Below, piece after piece: positions 30,003-40,508 of a stretch of DNA of 64,000 nucleotides. The stretch is from Microbacterium sp. CH12i (GTDB lineage: Bacteria > Actinomycetota > Actinomycetes > Actinomycetales > Microbacteriaceae): the NCBI RefSeq assembly GCF_000685355.1, contig NZ_JHET01000004.1, positions 62,001 to 126,000 of the forward strand. The letters run 5' to 3'. The position numbers and the translations under genes were made by a program. The notes below the pieces were generated by a model. That model did not search any database. It had not been told where the DNA came from and saw nothing but the letters and a program-made list of their open reading frames with translations. Each line of letters starts with the position of its first letter. The first letter of the stretch is position 1.

Positions 30003-32333
30003 CCCCGCTGACGAGTTCACAGAAATCGGAGTGCCGGTCAGAGCCGCCGTGGTCACACGACGACGGTTGCGCCCCTGTCCAGGTGCCTTCGGCTCGGGAA
30101 GAGCATCCAGCACAGAGTCCAGCATCTGCTCGGCCTCAGTCTTGGCTGCCGTCTTGCCACGCTCCGAAGAGCGCTTCTTGCGCGCTTTCTTCGGTCGCTC
30201 GGCTGGCGCCGGCTGTTCCAGCTCGACAATCACAGTCTCGACCGCGGCCTCCACACTCGCAAGTGTCGATGCGGCGATCTGCGCGAGCGCAGACTTGGCA
30301 CCTTCAGGGATGCTGTGAGTCGAGGTGCTCGGCGGCTGAGTGCTCTGATTCTGCGAGCCACCGCCGCGCTGACGCCGATTGTTGTTGGACTGGCTGTTGC
30401 CGTTCCCGTTGCTCGAAGTCGAGCTCGTACGGTGCTTGACCACAGGGTCGTGATGCACAACTACGCCACGGCCGGCGCAGACCTCGCAGGCCTCGCTGAA
30501 TGTCTCAAGCAACCCGAGTCCGAGCTTCTTGCGAGTCATCTGAACAAGCCCCAGCGACGTGACCTCTGCCACCTGGTGCTTGGTACGGTCACGGCTCAGG
30601 CATTCGATGAGGCGGCGCAGGACCAGGTCACGGTTCGACTCGAGCACCATGTCGATGAAGTCGACCACGATGATTCCGCCGATGTCGCGCAAACGCAACT
30701 GTCGGACGATCTCTTCGGCGGCCTCGAGGTTGTTCTTGGTAACGGTCTCTTCGAGGTTGCCACCCGAGCCGACGAACTTGCCGGTGTTCACATCGACGAC
30801 TGTCATCGCCTCGGTACGGTCGATGACCAGCGAGCCGCCAGATGGCAGCCACACCTTGCGATCGAGCGCCTTTTCGATCTGTTCGGTCACGCGGAACGCT
30901 TCGAACGGGTCGAGGTCGTCGTCATAAGACTCGACACGCTCAAGCAGGTCGGGCGCGACGCTCTCAAGGTACCCACGGATCGTGTGCTGAGATTCTTCGC
31001 CCTGAATGAGCATCTTCGTGAAGTCTTCGTTGAAGACGTCACGCACGATCTTGACGAGAAGGTCGGGCTCAGCATGCAGAAGCGCCGTGGCCTGCTGGGT
31101 CTCAACCTGCTTGCGGATGTGCTCCCACTGCGAGGTGAGGCGCTGCACGTCGAGCGTGAGCTGGTCTTCAGTGGCGCCCTCGGCGGCGGTGCGCACGATG
31201 ACGCCGCTCGACTCAGGAAGAACTTCTTTGAGGATGCGCTTCAGACGTGCACGCTCGTTGTCGGGGAGCTTCCGGCTGATGCCGTTCATTGAACCGCCGG
31301 GCACATACACGAGGTAACGGCCGGGCAGAGAGATCTGGCTGGTCAGGCGGGCACCCTTGTGGCCGATCGGGTCCTTCGTGACCTGCACGAGAACGCGGTC
31401 GCCGGGCTTCAGAGCGAGTTCGATGCGGCGGGGCTGGTTACCGGTCTCAACGCCGTCCCAGTCGACCTCGCCGGAGTAGAGAACCGCGTTGCGGCCACGA
31501 CCGATATCAACGAACGCGGCTTCCATGCTGGGCAGCACGTTCTGCACACGACCGAGGTAGACGTTGCCAATCAGCGAAGCGTCCTGACTGCGTGCCACAT
31601 AGTGCTCGACCAGCACGCCGTCTTCGAGGACGGCGATCTGTGTGCGGCCGTTCTTGGAACGTACGACCATCTTGCGATCGACAGACTCACGACGCGCGAG
31701 GAACTCGGCCTCTGTCACAACCGGACGACGACGACCGGCATCACGCCCGTCACGTCGACGCTGCTTCTTCGCTTCGAGGCGAGTGGAGCCCTTGATGGCC
31801 TTCGGCTCGGTGATGTACTCGACGACACGCGGACGCTGACGCGGCTCTTCGTGCTGCTCTTCACCCTGGTCGTTGCCGGTAGGCCGGCGACGACGGCCGC
31901 GCCTGGCGGGCTGGTTGTCATCCTGCTCGTCATCGGCAGCATCGTCAGACGTGTAGCGGTCGCGACCACGACTGGGACGCGCCGGGAGCGGCGTGATCTC
32001 AGGTGCGTAGAAGCGCAGCTGCGTGGAGACCGTCGAAACGAACACCTCAGGAATGAGCCCGAGGCTGACAGCGGTCAGCGGTTCGGGCTTCGCCGGGGCT
32101 GCTGCCGGCTCCTCAACGGTCGGCGCGTCAACGACCGGCGCTTCAACGACCGGCGGCTCAGCGGCTGGCTCCTCAGCGAGCGGCTCGTCAACCGGGGCTG
32201 CCGTCGGCTCCTCGGGAGCAACGGGCCCAGCGTCCGGCGTCTCCGCGGGTGGAAGGGTTTCCTCCGGTGTTACCGGAGCCTCCGTGTTCGCGTCGAGGGT
32301 GGGGGTGTTGTTGTCATTGTTCTGATCGGCCAT
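29964..32333 (-). CDS. rne: Ribonuclease E/G
   Basis: About 789 residues. An acidic, proline/alanine-rich N-terminal stretch (1-100) precedes the catalytic core: S1 domain (GNVYLGRVQNVLPSMEAAF), the metal-binding aspartates in MTVVDVNTGKFVG and GIIVVDFIDM, and the zinc-link CEVCAGRG. The C-terminal tail (from about 655) is low-complexity, asparagine/glutamine- and lysine-rich. It is an endonuclease for mRNA decay and rRNA processing. The start is the ATG at 32333 (MADQNNDNN). It lies upstream of rplU in the usual order. Confidence 0.92.
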   Translation of the reverse strand: MADQNNDNNTPTLDANTEAPVTPEETLPPAETPDAGPVAPEEPTAAPVDEPLAEEPAAEPPVVEAPVVDAPTVEEPAAAPAKPEPLTAVSLGLIPEVFVSTVSTQLRFYAPEITPLPARPSRGRDRYTSDDAADDEQDDNQPARRGRRRRPTGNDQGEEQHEEPRQRPRVVEYITEPKAIKGSTRLEAKKQRRRDGRDAGRRRPVVTEAEFLARRESVDRKMVVRSKNGRTQIAVLEDGVLVEHYVARSQDASLIGNVYLGRVQNVLPSMEAAFVDIGRGRNAVLYSGEVDWDGVETGNQPRRIELALKPGDRVLVQVTKDPIGHKGARLTSQISLPGRYLVYVPGGSMNGISRKLPDNERARLKRILKEVLPESSGVIVRTAAEGATEDQLTLDVQRLTSQWEHIRKQVETQQATALLHAEPDLLVKIVRDVFNEDFTKMLIQGEESQHTIRGYLESVAPDLLERVESYDDDLDPFEAFRVTEQIEKALDRKVWLPSGGSLVIDRTEAMTVVDVNTGKFVGSGGNLEETVTKNNLEAAEEIVRQLRLRDIGGIIVVDFIDMVLESNRDLVLRRLIECLSRDRTKHQVAEVTSLGLVQMTRKKLGLGLLETFSEACEVCAGRGVVVHHDPVVKHRTSSTSSNGNGNSQSNNNRRQRGGGSQNQSTQPPSTSTHSIPEGAKSALAQIAASTLASVEAAVETVIVELEQPAPAERPKKARKKRSSERGKTAAKTEAEQMLDSVLDALPEPKAPGQGRNRRRVTTAALTGTPISVNSSAGSVAPVASADSES

Positions 32334-32610
32334 CTCTGGCGTACTCCTTGCGCAGGCACTGGGTGCTCCGCGAAATCTCATGCGGCACCCGCGGGTGCCG
32401 CGAACTCATTCGGTGTATGACCGGCTCGTAGCTCTGGTCACGAGGGGTATTGGACCCCGAAGTCTGCGTCGATGCATGTTGCGGCGGCGCCGCTCGACAC
32501 ATCAAGGGCCATTATCGCACCATGTGGGCGAGTTCGTAGCATCCGCACTCTCGCGCGCCTTCATCGGCGCCTCACGACACTTCCATAGTGACCACTGAGA
32601 TAATCGAGAT

Positions 32611-33228
32611 ATGAGCGAGCAGCGCACCCGCCCCGTCGGCTATGCCGTCTGGCTGATCATTGCCAGCGTGATCGGCTGGTGGGCCGCATTCGAGCTCACA
32701 GTGGAGAAGTTCGCGCTGTTAGAAAATCCTCAGCAAGCATTGTCGTGTGACCTCAGCCTGTTCATCCAGTGCAGCACCAATCTGCAGTCCTGGCAGGGAT
32801 CAGTCTTCGGCTTCCCGAACCCGATCATCGGCCTCGCCGGCTGGATGGCTGCCCTCGTTGTCGGCGTAGCGCTCCTCGCTGGAGCACGATTCCCCCGCTG
32901 GTTCTGGGCGACGTTCGCCGTAGGCATCACCTTCGCCTTCGGACTTGTCTGCTGGCTGATCGGCCAGAGCCTCTTCGAGCTGTTCGTACTGTGCCCATGG
33001 TGCATGGTGACTTGGGCCGTGACGATTCCGACGTTCTTTGCGACGGTCGTGCAGTTGTTCCGCAATGGCACGCTCAGTCGCTCTCAGAAGGTCCGGCAGC
33101 GGGCGGGACGCTTGATGGTGTGGGTACCGCTCGCGACGATCCTCGCTTACGCCCTCATCATCGTGATGGCACAGCTGCAGGGTCTCAACTTCCTCGGCGA
33201 GATGGCTCGTCTGCTGTTCTCGGCCTAG
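32611..33228 (+). CDS. Vitamin K epoxide reductase family protein
   Basis: 205 residues with about five membrane helices. The redox centre CPWC is near residue 130 and the loop cysteine pair CDLSLFIQC near 45-53. Bacterial VKOR homologues re-oxidise a DsbA-like partner using quinone, supplying disulfides outside the membrane, as DsbB does elsewhere. In this window no DsbA neighbour is visible. A strong terminator follows 22 bases after the stop. Confidence 0.9.
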   Translation: MSEQRTRPVGYAVWLIIASVIGWWAAFELTVEKFALLENPQQALSCDLSLFIQCSTNLQSWQGSVFGFPNPIIGLAGWMAALVVGVALLAGARFPRWFWATFAVGITFAFGLVCWLIGQSLFELFVLCPWCMVTWAVTIPTFFATVVQLFRNGTLSRSQKVRQRAGRLMVWVPLATILAYALIIVMAQLQGLNFLGEMARLLFSA

Positions 33229-33250
33229 ACCGCTCTTCTCGGCCTAGGTA

Positions 33251-33294
33251 CGACCAAGCCCGTCTGCACCAGCTGATGCAGACGGGCTTGGTCG
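33251..33294. terminator. Long bidirectional terminator
   Basis: A perfect 18-bp stem (from CGACCAAGCCCGTCTGCA) with an 8-base loop, between the ends of the VKOR gene (plus) and ndk (minus). It serves both. Confidence 0.85.
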
Positions 33295-33301
33295 TTCAAA
33301 T

Positions 33302-33718
33302 TCAGGCGAACCAGATGCCGAGTTCGCGCGCAGCCGACTCAGGGCTGTCAGAGCCGTGCACGAGGTTCTGTTGCACGGCCAGGCCCCAGTCGCGGCCGAA
33401 GTCACCACGGATAGTGCCTGGTGCAGCGGTGGTCGGGTCGGTGGTTCCTGCAAGCGAGCGGAAGCCCTCGATCACACGGTTACCGGTGAGGCGGATCGCG
33501 ACGGCGGGGCCCGACATCATGAATTCGAGCAGCGGCTCGTAGAACGGCTTGCCCTCGTGTTCGGCGTAGTGCTCTGCCAGCACGTCGCGGTCAGGCTCGA
33601 CGAGGCGGATGTCTACAAGTGCGTAGCCCTTCGCTTCGATGCGGGCGAGGATCGCTCCGGTGAGCCCGCGGGCGACGCCGTCCGGCTTGACGAGGACGAG
33701 GGTTTCTTCGGTGGCCAT
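33302..33718 (-). CDS. ndk: Nucleoside diphosphate kinase
   Basis: 138 residues, full length. ETLVLVKPDGVARGL at 4-18 and the active-site histidine in NLVHGSDSPESA near residue 118, with the exchange-loop RGDFGRD. It transfers the gamma-phosphate between nucleotides. It begins 1 base after the DUF4233 stop, in the actinobacterial order ileS-folC-DUF4233-ndk. Confidence 0.96.
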   Translation of the reverse strand: MATEETLVLVKPDGVARGLTGAILARIEAKGYALVDIRLVEPDRDVLAEHYAEHEGKPFYEPLLEFMMSGPAVAIRLTGNRVIEGFRSLAGTTDPTTAAPGTIRGDFGRDWGLAVQQNLVHGSDSPESAARELGIWFA

Positions 33719-33719
33719 G

Positions 33720-34124
33720 TCAATCGCTCTCTGTATGGGTTTCAGTTTCGGAATGAGTGGGGGTCATATCAGCGGGACGTCGTGCGTCCAACCGTGCCCC
33801 CATGATCGTCGCATATGCCCACATCCCACCAAAAACCAGCACGACAAGCAGGATGGCAGGAACGAAGAATGCCGACAGCGCGACGATGATCTGCAGCACC
33901 CAGCCGGCGCTGATCGCCCAGGGCTTGGTGATCATGCCCGCAACCGCCACCATCGCAAGCGCAACGACGCCACCTCCGACGATCGCCCACCACTGTTCGA
34001 CACCCGCAGGCAGCGACTTCAGGCCGAAGATCGTGAGTCCGACGAGGAGAACGACGATCGCCTCGAAGCCGAGCACGATCGGAGCAAGCTTCTGTACCAG
34101 GGTCCGGGGCGCGCGGGCGCTCAT
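33720..34124 (-). CDS. DUF4233 domain-containing membrane protein
   Basis: About 134 residues with three or four helices: VLGFEAIVVLLVGLTIFGL, GGGVVALAMVAVAGMI, and a pair near 85-110. The family is a small membrane protein typically encoded between folC and ndk in actinobacteria; its role is unknown. The ATG at 34124 overlaps the corrected folC stop by ATGA, so it is chosen over the upstream codon. Confidence 0.8.
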   Translation of the reverse strand: MSARAPRTLVQKLAPIVLGFEAIVVLLVGLTIFGLKSLPAGVEQWWAIVGGGVVALAMVAVAGMITKPWAISAGWVLQIIVALSAFFVPAILLVVLVFGGMWAYATIMGARLDARRPADMTPTHSETETHTESD

Positions 34125-35471
34125 GCCTGCCACCCGGACTTCCAGTCTTCTTCCTCAGCGAGGGCGATCGCCTCTCCGGCGAGCACCACCGACCCCGCGA
34201 TCACGACGCGCGTCGATCGGAGGATGCGGCCCACTCCCGCGCGGCATCCGCCGCATCGGCGAGTGAGGGGTGCACTGTGGCGCGATGCCCGGAACTTTCG
34301 ACGAGGTCGGCGATCACATCAGCATCGTTCGCCCGATCGGATGCCGGGGCGGTAGCGAACACGTGGGCAGTGCTCGGCGCGAGCGCCGCGATGATGCCCG
34401 CGGCGTCCTTATCGCCAAGGATGCCGAGCACGAGACCCCACTCGTCGAAATCGAGCTGTCGCTCAGTGACTGCGCGAGCGCTTTCGCGCCGTGCGGGTTG
34501 TGCGCAGCGTCAACGACCACAGTAGGTGCGATGCCGAGCAGCTGTAGCCGGCCCGGCGATGTCGCCCCCTGCAGCCCATCGGCGACGATGTCGTCGGCAA
34601 TGCGTTGCGTGCCGGCACCGATGAGCGATTCGACGGCCGCGATGGCCAGGGCCGCGTTGTGGCCCTGGTGGGCACCGTACATGGGCAGGTACTCCTCGAC
34701 GTACCCGCCAGCGACGCCTCGGATCGTCAGCAGCTGACCGCCCACCGCGAGTTTCTGCTCGGTGAGGCCGAATTCATCGCCCTCAAAAACGATGCTGGCG
34801 TGCTTTTCGGCGGCCATTCGACGAAGTACCTCTGCCACCTCTGGCTGCTGCTGGGCAGAGACCACGGCCGCGCCTTCCTTGATGATCCCGGCCTTGACGG
34901 TCGCGATCTCCGTAAGCGTGCCGCCGAGGCGATCGGCGTGGTCGATGTCGATAGGTGCGAACACGGCGACGTCGCCATCGGCGGTGTTGGTCGAATCCCA
35001 CTCGCCGCCCATGCCGACTTCGAGCACGAGGACATCGACCGGAGCATCCGCTGCCGCCACGAAAGCGAGCACGGTGAGCAACTCGAAGAACGTGAGCGGC
35101 TCGTCACCGGCGGCGGTAAGTTCTGCGTCGACAATGTCGACGAACGGCTCGATCTCGTCCCAGGCATCAGCGACCTCAGCATCGCCGATCGGCTCGCCGT
35201 CGATCATGATCCGCTCGGTGAAGCGCTCGAGGTGCGGGCTGGTGAACAGCCCGGTGCGCAGATCGTGTGCGCGCAGCAGGCTCTCGATCATGCGTGCAGT
35301 CGAGGTCTTGCCGTTGGTGCCGGTGATGTGCACGACCCGGTAGGTGCGCTGCGGGTCATCGAGGTACGCGAGGATGCGCGCGGTGCGCTCCTTGCGCGGC
35401 TGCACCCAACGCTCCCCTGCCCTGGAAAGCAACGTCTCGTAGACGGCATCGGCGCGACTGCGATCGCTCAT
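34121..35471 (-). pseudogene. folC: Bifunctional folylpolyglutamate/dihydrofolate synthase, two frameshifts (probably sequencing errors)
   Basis: Adds glutamate to folates. GTNGKTSTARM near residue 50 is the Mur-ligase P-loop; GGEWDSTN and VVVDAAHNPHGAKAL are family motifs. Two frames break: near 34453 (AGCTCG, one T short; resumes FDFDEWGLVLGILGDKDAAG) and near 34214 (CGACG, one A short; resumes TRVVIAGSVVLAGEAIALAE). With both repaired the stop falls at 34121, overlapping the DUF4233 ATG, and length is about 450, as expected. Start at 35471 overlaps the ileS stop. Confidence 0.9.
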
Positions 35472-38400
35472 GCGTTGATCTCCTCAGTGATGTTCGCGTC
35501 AATCGTGACGATGATCGGGGCCTTGCCGGAACCCAGTGCGCGTGCACCACTGATGTGCACCCCATTGCCGGGGCTCTTCACCTCATCGACGATCCGCTCC
35601 ATCTCTTCGGTCTCCTGCACGGCGAAGGCGATCGCGAGCGTTTCCGAGGCGATCAATTCGCCGTGCGCCTTCAGCGCGGCAGCCTGATCCGGGCCAGCAT
35701 TGAGCGCGAGAATAATGCGGTCGCTGACCTCGAGAGCGGCGTTCTTGCGCGCCTCCTGCACGACGCGGATCGCATCGCGTGCGATGCCTTCGGCCTCGAG
35801 CTCAGGAGTTGTCTCGGTGTCGAGCAGCACGAACCCACCGGTGGGAACGATGGCCAGTGCCTCGCCCTCCGGACGCCCGGTGGTCTCCAGCGCGAGGTCG
35901 TATTCGGATGGTTCCAGGGCAATGCCTCCGGCAGTCACAACACCGTCGGTTTCTAACCAGTCGCCGGATTTTGCCGCCTTGATCACGGTCTGGACGTTCT
36001 TACCCAGGCGCGGACCAGCGGCTCGGGCGTTGACGCTGAGACGGTGGCTGATGCCGTACTCGCCCGCTGTGGTCTCGGTGAGCGCGACCAGTTCAACCGA
36101 CTTCACGTTGAGCTCGTCACGCAGGATGTCCTCGAACTGTCCGAGCGATGCGGCCAATGGGGAGACCACCGTAAGACGCGCCAGTGGCAGACGCACGCGC
36201 AGCTTCTCTTTCTTGCGCAGCGCATTGCCGACGCTGGAGAGTTCTCGTACGGCATCCATCGCGTCGCGGATGTCGTCGGCAACCGGGAACGCCGAAGCAT
36301 CCGGCCAATCGGTCAGATGCACGCTGCGTCCACCGGTGAGGCCCTGCCAGACACGCTCGCTGACGAGCGGCACCAGCGGAGCAGCAACACGGCAGAGCGT
36401 CTCGAGCACCGTGTACAGCGTGTCGAACGCCTCAGTTCCGCCCTCGGCGCCGACCCAGAAGCGGTCGCGTGAGCGACGGATGTACCAGTTCGTCAGCACC
36501 TCAGCGAAGTCGCGCAAGCGCGAGGCAGCTGTCGTCGAATCAAGACCTTCAAGATCGGCCTGCACCTCGCGGACAAGTTCGCCGGTGCGAGCAAGGATGT
36601 AGCGGTCAAGGACATCGGTGGAGTCGGTGCGCCAGGTTGCCTCATAGCCGCCGTCGCCTGCCTCACCTGACGCGTTTGCATACGTCGCGAAGAAGTACCA
36701 CGAGCTCCACAGCGGCAACAGGAATTCGCGCACGCCGGCGCGGATGCCCTCCTCAGTGACAGAGAGGTTTCCGCCGCGCAGCACAGAGCTCGACATGAGG
36801 AACCAGCGCATGGCGTCTGATCCGTCACGGTCAAACACTTCGCTGACCGCGGGATAGTTCTGCAGCGACTTCGACATCTTGTATCCGTCGTTACCGAGCA
36901 CGATGCCGTGGCAGCTCACGCCGGTGAAGGCCGGGCGGTCAAACAGCGCGGTCGACAGTACGTGCATGACGTAGAACCAGCCGCGCGTCTGACCGATGTA
37001 CTCGACGATGAAGTCGGCTGGCGAGTGCGAGTCGAACCACTCCTGGTTCTCGAACGGATAGTGCACCTGCGCGTAGGGCATCGAGCCAGAGTCGAACCAG
37101 ACGTCGAAGACGTCCTCGATGCGGCGCATGGTGCTCTTGCCGGTGGGGTCATCCGGGTTCGGGCGCGTCAGGTCGTCGATGTACGGACGGTGCAGGTCAA
37201 TTTCACCCTCGGGGTTCCGCGGCAGCGTGCCGAAGTCACGTTCCATCTCCGCCAGCGAACCGTAGGCGTCGATGCGCGGGTACTCGGGGTCATCGCTCTT
37301 CCAGATCGGGATCGGTGAACCCCAGTAGCGGTTGCGGCTGATCGACCAATCGCGTGCGCCTTCCAGCCACTTGCCGAACTGGCCGTGCTTGACGTTCTCC
37401 GGCACCCAGGTGATCTGCTCGTTGTTCGCGAGCATGTCGTCCTTGATGTCCGTCACGCGGATGAACCAGCTCGAAACCGCCTTGTAGATCAGTGGGTTGC
37501 GGCAGCGCCAGCAGTGCGGGTAGGAGTGCTCGTAGCTCTGCAGGCGCACGAGCCGGCCGCTCTCGCGGATCAGTCGGACCAGGGGCGTGTTAGCGTCCAT
37601 CCACAGCTCGCCCGCGACATCCGTCACGTTCGGGAGGAAGCGTCCGCCGTCATCCAGCGACAGGATCGTGGGGATGCCGGCGGCACCTGCGACCCGCTGG
37701 TCGTCCTCACCGTAGGCGGGAGCCTGGTGGACGATGCCGGTGCCGTCGGTGATGGTGACGTAGTCGTCGACGAGGATGCGCCAGGCGTTCTCGGTGCCGT
37801 AGGTCTCTTCGTCGGCGTAGTAGTCGAAGATGCGGTCGTAGGTGACGTCCTGGAGTGCGGAGCCCAGGTGCGTCGCCTCGACGGCGGAGAGGGCATCCTC
37901 TGCGCTCTCATAACCGAGGTCCTTCGCGTAGCCGCCGACGAGTTCACGCGCGAGCAGGTAGCGATGAGCGGATGCCTCGACCGCAGCATCCTCGCTGCCA
38001 GCGATCTGGTGCACGTCGGCTGCGCCCGCGGGCCCTGCGGGAAGAACGACGTACTCGATCTCGGGTCCCACGGCGAGCGCGAGGTTCGTCGGGAGAGTCC
38101 AGGGTGTTGTCGTCCACGCCAGCGCACGGACCGCGGTGAGGCCGAGGGATTCGGCCTTCGCGCCGGTGAGCGGGAAAGTGACGGTCACCGAGGGATCCTG
38201 ACGCATCTGGTAGACGTCATCGTCCATGCGCAGCTCATGGGCGCTGAGCGGGGTCTCGTCGCGCCAACAGTACGGCAGCACGCGGTAGCCCTCGTACGCG
38301 AGCTCCTTGTCGTACAGCGTCTTGAATGCCCAGAGCACGCTCTCCATGTAGCCGAGGTCGAGCGTCTTGTAGCCGCGCTCGAAGTCAACCCAGCGTGCTT

Positions 38401-38857
38401 GGCGGGTCACGTACTCCTGCCACTCGTCGGTGTACGCGAGGACCGATTGACGCGCCTTGGCGTTGAATGTGTCGACGCCCATGGCTTCGATCTCGGCCTT
38501 CTCGGTGATCCCGAGCTGCTTCATCGCTTCAAGCTCTGCCGGCAGACCGTGGGTGTCCCAGCCGAAGACGCGGTCGACCTTCTTGCCGAGCATCGTCTGG
38601 AACCGCGGGAAAAGGTCCTTGGCGTAACCGGTGAGCAGGTGGCCATAGTGCGGCAGGCCATTGGCAAACGGAGGCCCATCGTAGAAGACCCACTCCTCAG
38701 CGCCCTCTCGCTGAGCGATGGAGGCGCGGAAGGTGTCATCACTCTTCCAGAAGTCGAGGACCTCTTGCTCGATCTCCGGGAAGCGCGGGCTGGCGACGGG
38801 ACCCTGTCGAGGGGCGTCAGCAGCGGGGCCGAAGGCGGAGGGGCGCGGATAGGTCAT
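35468..38857 (-). CDS. ileS: Isoleucyl-tRNA synthetase
   Basis: About 1129 residues. The class I motif HYGH is in [12 protein letters not shown] near residue 65 and KMSKS in [11 protein letters not shown] near residue 665. The long type with a C-terminal extension is the form found in actinobacteria. It attaches isoleucine to tRNA-Ile. The ATG at 38857 ([10 protein letters not shown]) is the family start. A T-box leader lies directly upstream, so synthesis responds to uncharged tRNA-Ile. Its stop overlaps the folC start (ATGA). Confidence 0.95.
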   Translation of the reverse strand: MTYPRPSAFGPAADAPRQGPVASPRFPEIEQEVLDFWKSDDTFRASIAQREGAEEWVFYDGPPFANGLPHYGHLLTGYAKDLFPRFQTMLGKKVDRVFGWDTHGLPAELEAMKQLGITEKAEIEAMGVDTFNAKARQSVLAYTDEWQEYVTRQARWVDFERGYKTLDLGYMESVLWAFKTLYDKELAYEGYRVLPYCWRDETPLSAHELRMDDDVYQMRQDPSVTVTFPLTGAKAESLGLTAVRALAWTTTPWTLPTNLALAVGPEIEYVVLPAGPAGAADVHQIAGSEDAAVEASAHRYLLARELVGGYAKDLGYESAEDALSAVEATHLGSALQDVTYDRIFDYYADEETYGTENAWRILVDDYVTITDGTGIVHQAPAYGEDDQRVAGAAGIPTILSLDDGGRFLPNVTDVAGELWMDANTPLVRLIRESGRLVRLQSYEHSYPHCWRCRNPLIYKAVSSWFIRVTDIKDDMLANNEQITWVPENVKHGQFGKWLEGARDWSISRNRYWGSPIPIWKSDDPEYPRIDAYGSLAEMERDFGTLPRNPEGEIDLHRPYIDDLTRPNPDDPTGKSTMRRIEDVFDVWFDSGSMPYAQVHYPFENQEWFDSHSPADFIVEYIGQTRGWFYVMHVLSTALFDRPAFTGVSCHGIVLGNDGYKMSKSLQNYPAVSEVFDRDGSDAMRWFLMSSSVLRGGNLSVTEEGIRAGVREFLLPLWSSWYFFATYANASGEAGDGGYEATWRTDSTDVLDRYILARTGELVREVQADLEGLDSTTAASRLRDFAEVLTNWYIRRSRDRFWVGAEGGTEAFDTLYTVLETLCRVAAPLVPLVSERVWQGLTGGRSVHLTDWPDASAFPVADDIRDAMDAVRELSSVGNALRKKEKLRVRLPLARLTVVSPLAASLGQFEDILRDELNVKSVELVALTETTAGEYGISHRLSVNARAAGPRLGKNVQTVIKAAKSGDWLETDGVVTAGGIALEPSEYDLALETTGRPEGEALAIVPTGGFVLLDTETTPELEAEGIARDAIRVVQEARKNAALEVSDRIILALNAGPDQAAALKAHGELIASETLAIAFAVQETEEMERIVDEVKSPGNGVHISGARALGSGKAPIIVTIDANITEEINA

Positions 38858-38869
38858 GTCGTCTCGCAG

Positions 38870-39070
38870 TGCTCGTGGCGGATGCTTCTGCAAGGACGAC
38901 CCTCGCGGACCGCGGTACCACCTCGCGTGCTGCGCCTCTCGGCGCTGCCACTCTCACTGCGGCGATAACGGGCCTGCCCCGCTCGGTTCTAGTTGCTCCG
39001 CCCCCTTGAGCCTGTCGAAGGGTCGAAGCGTTCTTCCGAGAGCTCCCCGGTGATAGCCGGATCAAAGCGT
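38870..39070 (-). promoter_or_regulatory. T-box leader of ileS
   Basis: On the minus strand the T-box sequence AGGTGGTACCGCGG is at 38923-38910, 53 bases before the ATG. Upstream, CTATCACCGGGGAGC (about 39056-39042) matches the short specifier stem known from actinobacterial ileS T-boxes, with ATC (Ile) at 39054-39052 as specifier codon. In this group the leader controls ribosome access rather than termination. A dispersed repeat sits between specifier and T-box. Confidence 0.8.
39003..39022. repeat. Dispersed repeat inside the T-box leader
   Basis: CCCTTGAGCCTGTCGAAGGG, with CCCTT and AAGGG ends able to pair. The same core occurs at 48735-48753 and, more loosely, at 18041-18061. Confidence 0.6.
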
Positions 39071-39119
39071 GTGTTCCCAGTGTACGCGGGTTGCTGCCTG
39101 GTGTGCGCCGTGCAGGAAC

Positions 39120-39186
39120 TTCGCAGAACTGCACTGATTTCGCACGTTCTAGGCGAGTTCCTGCGGAATTGCTGCAGTTCTGCGAG
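39120..39186. repeat. Hairpin repeat, copy A
   Basis: Arms of 24 bases (39121-39144 and 39162-39185) with a 17-base centre. The left arm begins TCGCAGAACTGCA and the right arm, complemented, begins identically. It starts 24 bases beyond the stop of the DUF559 gene. Copies B and C share arms, spacing and length. Confidence 0.8.
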
Positions 39187-39209
39187 ATTCGCGCGGGCGG
39201 ATGCTGGAG

Positions 39210-39926
39210 TTAGGCCTGCCGACGCGGCGCAAGGTGCAGGCCCTGCGCGACTGCGCGCATGATGAGGTCCTGGATCATGGGCCAGTCCTCCATCATCTGC
39301 TGATAGCTGATCCGGATGACGTGGTAACCCATCAGCTTGAGTTCCGCATCATGTCGAATATCTTCGCTTCGTTGTGCTCCGACGTGAGTCGCACCATCAA
39401 TCTGGAGTACCAGTCGATCCCCGATGAGCGCGTCGACACGATGGCCAGCGATCCAGGTCTGGATGTAGATCGAGAGCTTGAGCCACCGCAGACGTACGCG
39501 AAGATAGGTCTCGAGTCCAGCATTCGCGAACGGCTGGGCCTCGGCAAGGATTCGCCGGGCCGCGGGGCGCAGAGGCAGCCTCGCCATTGCGTCAAGGGGG
39601 ATGAGTTGCCTGTTGAACGCGGACTCCCAGGTCGCGAGTGCCTGTTCGAAGGGCTCGCAGTCAGCGACGATAGCGAGCACGTTCTCTATCGGATCTTCCA
39701 GGACCCCGGCTTCACGCGGTACCAGTGGCTTCGACCAGTGCACGCGAATACTCTCTGGTTTACCGCCGGCGCGCCCGGTGTGGCCGCAACATGAATGCCA
39801 GGCTTCTGCTCGTGCACCCACAGCTCGAGACGACGAGCCTGGGTGATTCGCCAGCGTCGCTGACTGCACTACCCCACCGTGCGCGGCTAACTCGAGCTCA
39901 ATCGGCCGTTGGAATTGTGGATGCAT
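39210..39926 (-). pseudogene. DUF559 (Vsr-like) endonuclease-domain protein with wHTH N-terminus, broken
   Basis: The N-terminus (ELELAAHGGVVQSATLAN) resembles the AbiEi-type winged helix that often precedes DUF559 in actinobacteria. The C-terminal 120 residues are a clear DUF559 nuclease domain: VDALIGDRLVLQIDG, then DIRHDAELKLMGYHVIRISY. The middle is damaged: after ATLAN another frame carries TQARRLELWVHEQKPGIHVA, with dozens of residues missing before it, and near 39767 one further base seems lost. As written it is probably not functional. Hairpin repeats A and B bracket it. Confidence 0.75.
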
Positions 39927-40048
39927 GAGCAAGAGAGTGCCACCGCAACCGTGCGCACTCGGCACTCAAACACACGAGCTGTGTATAGCTCCGTGGCGCG
40001 GCAATTTGTGCAGAGGGACTCATGCCTTAGCATCCGTCGTCGCACATC

Positions 40049-40113
40049 TCGCAGGACCGCAGGAATCTCGCACGAACTGGGCGAATTTCTGCGAGATTCC
40101 TGTGGTTCTGCAA
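40049..40113. repeat. Hairpin repeat, copy B
   Basis: Arms at 40049-40072 and 40090-40113, each 24 bases, centre 17 bases. Left arm TCGCAGGACCGCAGGAATCT..., right arm complement TTGCAGAACCACAGGAATCT... It lies about 120 bases upstream of the DUF559 start, before the VOC gene stop. The 39927-40133 interval holds nothing else I can support. Confidence 0.8.
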
Positions 40114-40133
40114 AATTGGTGCGGCGGCGATGT

Positions 40134-40508
40134 TCAGCCGACGCGGTGGTAACCGTGCAAATCGTCCTGAGTGCCGTTGACCCAGATCTCGTCGCCACCA
40201 TCAGGGTCGGGGACGCGGATCGTGCGGGCGAATGCCTCATCGACGACGGATGCTTCGAATCCGGCATCCCGCAACCCCGAAGCCAGCGCGTCGAGGTCAC
40301 CGCGAGCTTCAAACGACAGCCCGATGCGCGCGTCGCCGCTGTGCAGCCCCACCGATCCCCTCGCCCCGTGCACGGCCAACACACCATCAGCGTGAAACTC
40401 GCCCCACTCTGGCGACGGCGGGTAGGGCGCCACAAATCCCAGGACCTCGGCGAGCACCCACCAGCGTTCGGGCCGCTCGGTGTAGACAATCTGCTGAACG
40501 ACAGTCAT
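40134..40508 (-). CDS. VOC family (glyoxalase-like) protein
   Basis: 124 residues with the beta-alpha-beta-beta-beta repeats of the vicinal-oxygen-chelate fold: [15 protein letters not shown] near the start, [17 protein letters not shown] in the middle, and [16 protein letters not shown] at the end. Such proteins include metal-dependent lyases, dioxygenases and resistance proteins; the ligand here is unknown. The ATG overlaps the stop of an RHH regulator gene, so they are co-translated. Confidence 0.8.
   Translation of the reverse strand: MTVVQQIVYTERPERWWVLAEVLGFVAPYPPSPEWGEFHADGVLAVHGARGSVGLHSGDARIGLSFEARGDLDALASGLRDAGFEASVVDEAFARTIRVPDPDGGDEIWVNGTQDDLHGYHRVG

Noticed and set aside
37385-38968. 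Open frame of about 527 codons antisense to ileS
   Set aside because: Reverse shadow of ileS running into its T-box leader.
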